Of a stretch of DNA of 64,000 nucleotides, positions 50,201-60,066 are shown piece after piece (positions within the stretch are counted from its first letter, which is position 1; each line of letters opens with the position of its first letter). Below the pieces are notes generated by a model. That model was not told where the DNA came from and searched no databases. It was given only the letters and a program-made list of their open reading frames with translations. The DNA comes from Phorcus lineatus (lineage: Eukaryota; Mollusca; Gastropoda; Trochida; Trochidae), in the NCBI GenBank assembly GCA_921293015.1, contig OV121089.1:44215220-44279219 (forward strand). The letters run 5' to 3'. The position numbers and the translations under genes are program-made.

Positions 50201-50974
50201 TTTATATTTTTTTAAGTATAACGTTTACAATGAGCTTCTTAGACCTCAAAACTATCATAATATTTAATTAACCGTAGTATGAAAACAATTCCAGTTTGCA
50301 TGATGGGATTTGCATTCTTCAATGCTTTGCTCATTAAAACTTGTTTTCGTCAATTTAATTAAATATGATATATTAGTTTTAATGGTTGATAAGTAAGATA
50401 CAGCTAAAACTTGAATTTACCAGAGATCGTAAATCGCGAAAGTCGGAAAGTCTTTTTTTGGGGAAACCTTTTTAATTCTTATGATGATTTAAGTCTCTAC
50501 AATGCTGAAATGATGTGTAGAGATCTTGTTTAGACATACCTTGACAAACAGATTGTTATTGCCTATTTGTTGACGGTTCACTGCGTGTTATAAACTTAAA
50601 ATATATATTGCAAGGAGCTGAAAAGCCGATTACTGCATATTTTTAAAACCCATATATCCCTTGGTTATTAAAATTAAATTCTCGATATACTACTTATTCC
50701 GTGTATCTATTGGAATGCGTCATAGCGTACTTGTATCAATGAAATTGTTTTTAAAGAACATGTCAGCTTTGACTGTTGATAAGTTAGAGAAGTAACTCCT
50801 ATTTTGAACTACCATAAATATTTAGCCATGTAACAAAAAAGGTAATATGGAAGTGAATATGGCGCTAAGTTTAGGTATTGGTACATTTTTAATGCGCTTC
50901 GTACATCATTACGGTGAGGAAAAAGCTGAGGCTAAGCGCAACTATATATAGGCTCCTAGATCCTGTTTAAGGCC
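47228..50974. other. Gene-free stretch
   Basis: AT-rich DNA with short frames only. I see no exon, RNA gene or repeat boundary that I can support. Confidence 0.5.
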
Positions 50975-50979
50975 ACTTA

Positions 50980-51150
50980 TAAAAAAAAACCTTGAATAAA
51001 CTAAGTATAATGTGAATGAAATGCCTTGCCTTGCCACAACAGAATATGAGGCCGTGGTGACAATTCTTTTGTGTCTACAATTCGGACCCAGGCCTTTTGA
51101 GTGAGAACCAAGTATGCTAACCACTACACAACTAGTGATGTATCCCTCCT
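50980..51150 (-). mobile_element. tRNA-derived SINE
   Basis: Read on the minus strand it has a box-A-like TAGTGGTTAGCATAC and a box-B-like GGGTCCGAATTG at tRNA spacing, then a body with TGTGGCAAGGCAAGGCATTT and a T-rich end. It lies downstream of the serine protease gene. Confidence 0.6.
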
Positions 51151-51640
51151 TTAAGGGTTCCAAGTCTCTGGTAAATCTCCATTGGAATGGTTTCTCTTTA
51201 ATTCAACCCAAGTAAAGGAAGGATAGTTATGTAAATGCTGCCCCGATTTGTATGTGACGCGATAAAGGTATTTAAGACATATAAAGCTTCATACTATCTT
51301 TGGGATGATCTATAGTCAACGAAAACAAAACTTTTAAACAGAGTATCTGCATCAAAACGACGCATCTCTTTGCAATAAAGAAGTTCTGAATCCATAGAAT
51401 TTGTATTTTTTTCATCATTCCAACTTCCAAAGTGTCACTCAGAGCTTAAGAATAGTGTGGTATTTCAGAGAATTATATCATGAAAGAAAATCTATTTCTC
51501 AGAAATTATGTTTTTCTTCATTATCGCCATTTTAGCACCAAACAAAATTTTTTTAGAATTACAACGTGTCCTGGAAATACATCGAAGACAAACAAGGTCC
51601 GCTCTATTCTCTTTATTCTAGACGGAAGCAAGTGCTCGCT

Positions 51641-54600
51641 CTACAGAGGACCGGTGATTCCACGGATCCAGGCCTGGAAGGTCGAGAGGCGGGCGTACAC
51701 GGTCGGGCTGTTGACGGGGCAGTCAGATAATCCCCAAGAGGTCGCTCCAATCAGAAGCCAGCCATTACCGTCATCGCAAACAAGCGGTCCTCCACTGTCT
51801 CCCTGGTGATCAGAAACATCGAAATACTCTACATTACATGCTTTTCATTTGATACCAAAACTTATATGTAGCTATTTTTTCATGCTATTAACTTGAGCGA
51901 GTTTGGTAACAACTACGGTTTATCAGACAATTGACTTTCCTGGTCTTTGCCAACTTTCTCTTCAAGGCATAATCATTATTTTCAAGTTATTATCTAAGGG
52001 ATACCAGGAGATATGGAAGGATCGTAAAACTGATAACAAGACATGACAAGATCGTTGATGGTAAGCCAGTGAAATATTGAAAAATTATCTAAAGCTATAA
52101 GAATATGAAGTGTTCAACTCACGTTGCAAGCTCCATTGTTACCGGTGTACACGCACACGTGAGCATCGTTCAGGAAGATACCACTGAGACCGAGTTGGGA
52201 ACGGCACGAGCTCGTGGAGATGACACTTGTTGGAGCTTCCTGCAGGATGTTTGGAAGAAGGCCGCCACCTGAAGAGAGAAGGAGTCGTACAAGTACATTC
52301 CTAACACTAGTTGAGCAAAGGTCCGCCGCCTAATGAGAGACGAAATAGTTTGAGTACATTCCTAACACTAGTTGAGCAGAAAGACGCTTTAAGAGAGAAG
52401 AAATAATGTGAGTACATTCCTAACACTAGTTGAGCAAAGGTCCGCCGCCTAATGAGAGACGAAATAGTTTGAGTACATTCCTAACACTAGTCGAGCAGAA
52501 AGACGCCTAAAGAGAGAAGGAATCGTAAGAGTTCATTCCTTTCACTAGTTTGATTCTTATTTGACTGAAGACCGTCGTCTACATAGACAGGGTACCATGT
52601 TTGTCAATCCCTAACCCTAGTTGGCAAGAGAGGGTACCATGTTTGTCAATCCCTAACCCTAGTTGGCAAAAAACCGACGTGTTCATGTACATAGAGAGGG
52701 TACCATGTGAGTACATTTCAAACCCGAGTTGACCAGAAAACCGTCGTGTACATAGACAGGGTACCATGTTTGTCAATCCCTAACCCTAGTTGGCAAAGAC
52801 CGTCGTGTTCATGTACATAGAGAGGGTACCATGTGAGTACATTTCAAACCCGAGTTGACCAGAAAACCGTCGTCTACACAGAGAGGGTACCATATTTGTC
52901 AATCCCAAACCCTAGTTGGACAAAAGACAATATTCAAATATGTGAATGCAAAATGCTATGAATACCCACCCTGCAGTCTACCCCAGCCAGTGATGTAGCA
53001 GTTGGAAGCTCCAGCAAAGTCGTTGTTGTTGTCAATCAGGCGAACTGGCTGCACTTCGTTGGTGAGAGTCAGAGGGGCGCTGAACACGAGAACGGCCACG
53101 TCGTTGGGATAGCCGAGGGAGGAAGAGCTGTAGTCAGGGTGCTGAAACATATCAATCTCATGAAAATCAGGTTAAGAGGATCTTTCGTTCCCTCTACATT
53201 TCAGATCTCGGCACTGCACAAGGGGTTTACAAGATGTTACCAAAATGTCACAAATACCAATAAGTGTGTAATCTGGTTAAATCGTATAAATAAGCAATGA
53301 AATGGCGAGATGTTATCTGGTCGAAAAATATTATTTTTGTAACTGTTAATGAAAAATACATTTATGATAGGAACGAGTGTGGGGTGTTTTTTCTATCTAT
53401 GAAATAAACCCCCTCTCAAGATACAATGACGAGAACCGTTAACTTCACACTTCTGAAAGGCGTGACGTCATAACAGTTATGCTTTCGTGCAAGGAAGTCA
53501 CTTGATATTCTTCTTCAATTGTAAAAGCGCCATTTTGGATTTACAATGAGTTCATTGGCTTTTGAGTTTATCAAAGAAAAAACATCAAACTTACAATGAT
53601 GTAATCGGCGATAGAAACTTCCTGTCTGCTGGGTTCGGATTCAAGAATGCCATGTGCGCCAGCAACAATCTTGAGGTCTCCTATTGCGCTGGAGGATGAA
53701 AGGTAAACATGTCACTTAACTACGTCCGGGTACTTAGATCCGAGAAGCTCATACAATATCCTAATATCATGAAGAGTCAGATCACATGATGGTCCTCTAG
53801 ACTCTAGGACTGGTAGACCTTTGTTCACCTCTATCTAACTTCAAAGTAAACATGGTTTGTTTCATCATTTCTCCATTTTTATCAGCGCTGAATATTTTTT
53901 GTAAGTGTTAGTAGGACGGTATTAAGATAATGTAAAGTTTAGGGGAGAAATCACGAACAAGAACAACCCGAAGATCCTAAGAGTCCCACGTTTTCCCTAC
54001 ACTCAGGATTATAACCGTCAACGATGAAATATGATGAAATATGATGAAATATTGCCCAATCGGCGTTAAACAATAACTCACTCATTTATAATTGAAGAAT
54101 AGCATTATGGGACTTCTGTATCGGCTCCTAGGTAGCGTACGAGGTAGGATTCTGGAGTAAAGAATTGCGGATTCCAGTCCGTCCATGAATGCTGTTAAAA
54201 CTTTAACTATGGATACTTTTCGAGTATGTTATGAGTTTGACAGGGCTTGTGTTCACAATTTGTTGGTTGGTCATATCATTATCATTGTAAGCAACTGATT
54301 TCAAAAACTAAAATCCCATATGAGGGGATCAGGTATTCACATGTTACGTCTTAGAAGTTATATCCCGGAGAAATGAATGTAACCATGTGATACGATTCTA
54401 AAAAGGCTATTTGAAATAAACCCTTATATACGTAAGGTCGGTTAATTAAGGCTGGGTAGAGATCCTGTACTCTAGGTCCGTGTAAGTCATGTACTCTGTC
54501 ACTTCATAGAGATTATGTACTTTTGAGAATGAAAGGTAGATTCTTCTACTCACGCATTTTCAACACAGTGAGCAGCAGTGACAGCAAATCTGTCGTTAAG

Positions 54601-56480
54601 GAGTGAGGCTCCACACGAGTGGGAGTTGGACCGCTGCAGAGAGAGTTGCCAGGGCCATGAGTGGGGAGCCGCGTCCTGTCCTCCCACGATCCGTCCAGTC
54701 GGTCCTCCATCTGCAGGGAAGACAAAATGTTAGGGTCACGTCTGTGGCTAGTTGTTAAAAAGACGGTTTAGTTTCGAGGTCAAAGGTAGTTGGTTAATGG
54801 TTTCTATTTATCATAAATCAATCACGGTATACGTCTTTTGCTTCCTCACGTTAACCAATGAGATGTGGAGAAATTAGCTCTTACTAAAAGATCGAAACTC
54901 ATTAAGACAATAATTAGCCATTGTAACTTCTTTAGCAATAGATGATTACAAGTGCACTTTTCCGAGCATAGTTCATTCGTTTCCGGACGAAACATACGAA
55001 TAGATATAAATATAGGTAAGGAGAGGGGGAAGGGTTATTCTCAAAATTCATGTATGAATTCACAAATCGTCAACCTACGTGCAGAATAAATGTTTTAAGG
55101 AGTGCTATGCGAATGATAGGATTACCCTGTGAATGTATTTGCTCGTGACGTGTTGTCCATGTTATCAGATTGTGCCTCGCGCTTTACCTGTGAAGAACGT
55201 AGTGTTTCTACTTAAAAATTCTTTTACAGATATTATCTGTCAACCTCCTATAGTCCAGTTGATTAAAATCACCGAATTTATATGTTCTAATTATGACTTA
55301 AATACTACGAAAAGTATTTTTATTTTATCATAGTGTTATCATGATCCTACTCAGATACATCAAGACCAAAAACATCACTCGAAACATAAACTGGGGTAGG
55401 CACTGTGTTATGAAAAAAATACAACTGACATCCTACTTGACCGAGACTCTTAGAAAAAAAACTAGAATCACTTTTAAAGTATTACTTCTTACATAAAAAT
55501 CCAAAGTCCAAAACTCAAAAAGTTGTAACTTAAAGTTGTTATCATTGCAATGAATCAAACCCGCAACCCTCTGACACGTTAGCAAGCACACTTACCATTG
55601 TACTAACGGGTCATTGAAAATCATAAGGACAGGGTTAGCAGTATACGAGTTACTTTATGTAGTTTTAGTAGAACATGAAGTCAATGCAAGACAATTTGAA
55701 ATGTTTTTTAAAATTTTCATCACATATATCCCAAATATCAAATCTTTTCTTGCGATAGATTTTATCAATTACAATAAATTGCCAATCATGCGACTTATAG
55801 TGAACATGTACAGTTTTATTTGATATACCTCTAACCTCCTCAGGAGATGTCAATAGCAGCCACGTGACCAGCCATGTCTAACAGTTGGTGAAACAGTTGG
55901 CTTCTCTTTTGATTGTTACCGAGTTGAAACTACTAACTCAGAAGATAAGATAGGATTGTGTTTTTAATATTTGTGTGATGCAAACGTACATTCGATGCCT
56001 GTTGGTTGTCTTCGAAGTTGAACCAGTTGGCGATAAAGACCAATGCAGTTTGTGAGTCTTTACAGACGGTTGTTACGGGAAAGATACTTCACAAATCAGA
56101 AGTCGATGAAGTGTTTAAGCGGACACGTAATATACAAGATAACATCCATGGTTATAAGGGAAAAAGTAATATGGTCCAAAAGATCCACGCGTTTTTTATC
56201 CACTCGGCTTTTTTCAATTAGTTTATTGTGGAAATACAATATCTAAGTAGTTATTCATTCCATAATGTTTGCGTTTCTTGTAAATGTGACTCCTGGACGC
56301 CCTCTCAAAACTAGGAAAATATTGGAATGGAAATTACAAGTTACCGAAAATGAAAGTGCGGGAAAAATAACGAAAGTTTAAAAAAAGAAAAGGAACGGAA
56401 AAAAACAATTGAACAAGTCAAAGCAACTTACTGGCTGCAGCGACAGACAGGAGCAAAATCAGACACGAGATATTCATCAT
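51641..56480 (-). CDS. Secreted S1A serine protease, elastase/chymotrypsin-like, complete, 6 exons
   Basis: Exons, 5' to 3': 56480-56432, 54710-54554, 53688-53595, 53141-52970, 52268-52123, 51802-51641. They total 780 bp, 259 aa, all GT-AG with agreeing phases. Residues 1-16 are a signal peptide ([16 protein letters not shown]). A short propeptide ends at Arg before IVGG, so activation needs a trypsin-like cut. The triad is visible: His in TAAHC, Asp in NDVAVL, Ser in GDSGGPL. In chymotrypsin numbering the pocket has Gly189 (GACNGDSGG), Gly216 (SWG) and Thr226 (SPTVYARL). It lacks the Asp189 of trypsins, and Thr226 resembles elastase. There is no extra domain, so a digestive or secreted defence protease is likely. 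Intron 4 holds two tandem-repeat tracts. Confidence 0.94.
52270..52545. repeat. Tandem repeat with alternating 61/58-bp units in protease intron 4
   Basis: The phrase gtacattcctaacactag begins at 52293, 52354, 52412 and 52473, and a decayed form at 52531. The spacings are 61, 58, 61 and 58 bp, so two unit types alternate as a higher-order repeat of about 119 bp. On the minus strand the units contain CGTCTCTCATTAGGCGGCGG or TTCTCTCTTAAAG, which resemble the acceptor and start of the adjacent exon (CTTCTCTCTTCAGGTGGCGG). Confidence 0.85.
52546..52915. repeat. Second tandem repeat in protease intron 4
   Basis: Irregular units contain agggtaccatgt, gtcaatccctaaccctag and acatttcaaacccgagttg, repeated about six times from 52590 to 52915. 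Units share a ccgtcgtstacatagacag segment. Minus-strand frames through this tract are low-complexity shadows. Confidence 0.8.
54000..54085 (+). repeat. End of a common molluscan-type repeat (protease intron 2)
   Basis: A short tandem of gatgaaatat is followed by cccaatcggcgttaaaca and ataactcactcattt. I know the closing text as the end of a very frequent interspersed repeat in mollusc genomes; this is recall, not a search. Confidence 0.5.
54115..54200 (+). mobile_element. Possible tRNA-derived SINE head
   Basis: Box-A-like taggtagcgtacgagg and a weak box-B-like ggattccagtccg lie at tRNA spacing. Only the head is recognisable. Confidence 0.3.
55550..55612 (-). mobile_element. tRNA-like SINE head (protease intron 1)
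   Basis: The minus strand reads GTTAGTACAATGGTAAGTGTGC (box-A-like), then GGGTTGCGGGTTTGATTC (box-B-like). No 7-bp acceptor stem can be closed, so it is tRNA-derived rather than a tRNA gene. Confidence 0.4.
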
Positions 56481-56527
56481 GACGATAATCTTCGTAACAT
56501 CGACATGACAGGTAGGCCATGGTGGTA

Positions 56528-56535
56528 CTTATATA
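56528..56535 (-). promoter_or_regulatory. TATA box of the serine protease gene
   Basis: TATATAAG lies 48-55 bp upstream of the ATG at 56480. Transcription would start near 56505 and leave a 5' UTR of about 25 nt. That start would lie downstream of the well-placed but out-of-frame ATG at 56519. Confidence 0.65.
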
Positions 56536-56539
56536 CACA

Positions 56540-58780
56540 TAGGTAATGAACAGGTGATGGGTCCCAAGGTACGTGGAACATCTCACAAATAGTAGGTGCT
56601 CTCAAGGCTTCGTCAAGATATTCATAAGTCTTCACTTTTATTGCTCGTCGATAACTAAAACGTTTTGAACCTTGCATAATTATTTAGCCCATTTATTCAC
56701 ACAAGGGTTTCCCTGAAGACGTAGCACTATATAGCACCTTTATTACTTGTTACAATTTCTATGTACAAGTTAAAGTAAATATCACTTTCTTCAGAGGGCA
56801 AAAATCAATTTACTCAACCCGTTTATCCGTACGGGTATAATAGTGTCATGTATCATGCGAAAACTGCATGCTGTTATTTTGTTGTGGACACCTTTCAATC
56901 ATTTGTGTTAGTCATGGAAAGGCAAGATCTGAAGGTTTAAAGGTTGTCAAAATACCCACATGTCTTTAATAAAGTATTTAGTTAAAATGAAAAATATGAA
57001 TAATGTTTTAGCGAGAAGAAGTCCGGATAATGGGTATAACCCGATCCCACTCTAACTTTAATTAGAAGATGACCATCTAGTAAGAAATCCTATCCAATCT
57101 TATCAAATTAAAATCTTGTATTGCTGCATTATGTTAGAAAGATGATTCATCTCACAAGGCCCTTTACTCAAGCCGCCTGGTTCACCATCATTGCCCTTAC
57201 ACTGATTACTCCAAGCATTCACAATGCGCGTCTCTTGACGGTCACAAATAGGCTTTATAATGAATTCTGTAACTAAATTGAAACTCTTGTGACATTCTAC
57301 TAACAACAAGTTGTAGTAATTTATACATGTCTTTTAGTTTAATAGCCGGACAGAATCTGTTACAGCATCTACGTCTTTAACGGGACAATCTCAGTTTCAT
57401 TAACATATGTACATCATATCTTACCGAGATATAATTAACAAAACCTCTTATTAATATTTGTGTCTGTTTTGATGTTCTTCTTCTATCAACATGTATATGG
57501 TTATTTCTTTTTACGAATTTGACGAGTATTCAACGAATTACAAAATAAAAGACGAAACGTGTTTCAACGTATCTGTATCCAGAAATAGCATTTCGGATTG
57601 GTCCCGCCTACTAAAGCATTGCGTTAAGGTGATTGCTTTATGAAAAATAAATTCTTTAGTTTACGTTTCGACTTTTTGGACCAACAAACCGAGCCGAGGT
57701 AACTTGAAAGCAACGTAAAATACAATCATTCGGATATGTAGGCATATTAACATTAAGAAAACAGTCGGAAATTTTCGTTTTCTGAGCCCCGAAGAGCATT
57801 GACAGACAAGCAAAATAAAATTTGCTACCACCCTAGAATACGGGGCGATCTCCCTGATTAGCAAACCAGGGCAAGATCTATACACATTTAAACACAGACA
57901 AAAACAATATATTTGATACCCACTGTCTGCTCATGTGGTCATGCATATCATTATTTTATCATTTGCCCCAATTACTTATCATTGAGGTCAAACAGCATTA
58001 AGGACGTTTTTACAAATCTAATTCAATTTCATTTCTATAGGGATGATTAGTTTATAAGTAGCATCTTTCACAAATTACATACATCTTCCATAAACAAAAT
58101 ATTTCCATGCGAGTCTTTCATATAATGAATTTGAATGAAAAAATCAAAGCTGTATGCGATAAATTTTCGTTTGAAGCGAATTAGAATAATTTATATATCT
58201 TCCACCCCATATTGATGCTTTCATTTTAATAGCTTTGACAGCAAATTCTACATCGTATATAGTGTGTTTATCGAAACAAGGACGTACGTAAACATTATCA
58301 ACAAGAATTATCGCTTTACGATAGCGGGTTTGTGATATTTACACATGTTGGTTCACATGTGAGTTGACAGAATATAGCTGGTACGAGCTCCTCGGCTAAA
58401 TTATGGTTTCACGCAAAATTCGCTTGCTTTATTACTTTATTACCTTGAGAGATTAACCCTAAAATTACTAGCTTTTTGACAAGAAAATTTTCAATTATTT
58501 CATTAATGTCATTTTTGTTGATTTACTTTAAATTTACCGTATATCATTTACACAGAATTTACAGCATAAACCAAATATGCGATACCGAAAACAGTTTTTG
58601 TCGCAAGACGACAATATACTCCCTGTTACAAAAGCGCCGATGCAGATTTAATTTCTACCTTATTCGTCATCTTATTTACATCCGAGAGAAGATAAGTCTT
58701 TCAAGGTCATGTATTACATGATTGGATTTTGCAGATACGAAAGGAAGTTAGTAAGTTCATAGAAGTGGATATTAAACAGA
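56540..58780. other. Gene-free stretch
   Basis: AT-rich DNA with short frames only; nothing supported. Confidence 0.5.
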
Positions 58781-58789
58781 AGCCAATCG

Positions 58790-59590
58790 TTGTGATATTG
58801 ATTTTATTTTTCATTGTAATCTCCCTTGATTTTGATGCACTTCGTCCTTTGTCTTTGGACGTTCTATGCGCTTGCGGTAGAAGAGTTTCTGACTAATCCC
58901 TCAGCCACGCCTTAGTAGCTGTTTTGAGTTCATCACGCTTGTGCTATTTCAAATTGTGAATCAGTCGCTTCGAAACCGAGCGTTGTCATGAAGAAGAATA
59001 ACTCCAGCAGTCAACATGCTGAGCCTCTTCTTCTTGACGCCGCTCTCAATTGCTTCAACAAGAGGGCATAGTAGGCCCCTGTTATTGTAGTTTTAGATGG
59101 TTTATAGTCTATATGTATCACGCCCCTTGAATTCCAGAAAATGATCGCAATTATTTTGCCTGCAGAGGGCTGAGTTCTTTACGTCTTGGTTGCAAAAGGA
59201 TGCTTATTCTACCATCACATCACAATGATGACTCTGTAACCAAACGGGCATGAAATTTACCGGGATCAGCAATAAAGATGTCCAAGAATTCACGACTGGA
59301 TTCAACTCTCTGGTGTCGATCTTGTTCATATAAGTTTTGTGGCACCCATCTTGCAGACACCTTGGTCGTGTGCAAGTGCTCATGAATTATGGTGCAAACA
59401 CTTCCATGAGAAATGCCACACTCTGAAGATATCTCGTCCAACTTTATTCTACGATCAGATATGATTAAGCCTTTGACCTTTGCAACCATATTATCTGTAA
59501 TGACTTCAACTGGCCTTCATGACCTTGGGTCATCGTCCAAAGAGTTGCGACCCCGCTTAAATTCAGCTGAGCATTTTGCAACAGTAAAAT
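58790..59590 (-). pseudogene. Mariner transposase fossil, middle and C-terminal part
   Basis: Minus-strand frames read AKCSAEFKRGR, DDDPRS, a TGA at 59519-59517, then KLDEISSECGISHGSV and KVSARWVPQNL (mariner helix-turn-helix and linker). Further on come LLHDNARFR near 58975-59003, corresponding to the HDNA catalytic motif, and DELKTATKAWL near 58900-58935, from the C-terminus. Stops, a frameshift and loss of the third catalytic region show it is dead. The N-terminal part is displaced to 62831-62946 by the LINE insertion. Confidence 0.85.
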
Positions 59591-59991
59591 ATTCGAACGC
59601 ACTTGATAAAGAAAAGGGAAAAGGTTATTGGAAGTTAAATACATCCCTTTTGTATGATAGTGAATATACAAAAATGGTAAAGCAAACCTTGATAGATATG
59701 AAAAAGGAGTACTGTCAAGAACATTACTCGAATTTGGACACTGATGAAAATATTAAATTAACTATTTCTGACACGTTATTTTTAGAGACATTTCTAATGA
59801 AAATAAGAGGAAATAGTATATCATATTCTTCATTCCGTAAAAAAGATAGATCAAGGAAAACATTAGAATTAGAAGAAAACATCTTAATTTTGGAAGACAA
59901 GATTAGTGAGGACTTTCAAAATGTAGATGAAAATACTTTATCACAATTATCAAAAGCAAAAAAAGAATTAGAAAATATTAAAGAGGAATAA
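59591..59991 (+). pseudogene. LINE ORF2 segment upstream of the RT frame, ended by TAA
   Basis: This holds GYWKLNTSLL and an acidic/basic helical region (DTLFLETFLMKIRG..) that in L1/Tx1 ORF2 lies between endonuclease and RT. It ends with TAA at 59989-59991. The downstream RT frame is in the same phase, and the 25 codons between the stop and the next ATG still read as ORF2 (RWYEEGEKPTSFF). One nonsense change therefore separates the two parts. The first part of this open frame (59413-59590) is antisense mariner sequence, not LINE. Confidence 0.75.
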
Positions 59992-60066
59992 CGTAAAGGA
60001 CAAGAAATAAGAAGTAGAATCCGATGGTATGAGGAAGGTGAAAAACCAACAAGTTTTTTTTGTCAT

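Noticed and set aside
52579-52776. Open frame with repeated HGTLSM-type text
   Set aside because: It is a translation of the intronic tandem repeat.
55550-55612. tRNA gene
   Set aside because: Box A and box B are present but no acceptor stem can be paired.
59413-59590. Start of the 192-codon plus-strand frame as a real N-terminus
   Set aside because: This part is the antisense of mariner transposase; the true LINE text begins at about 59591.
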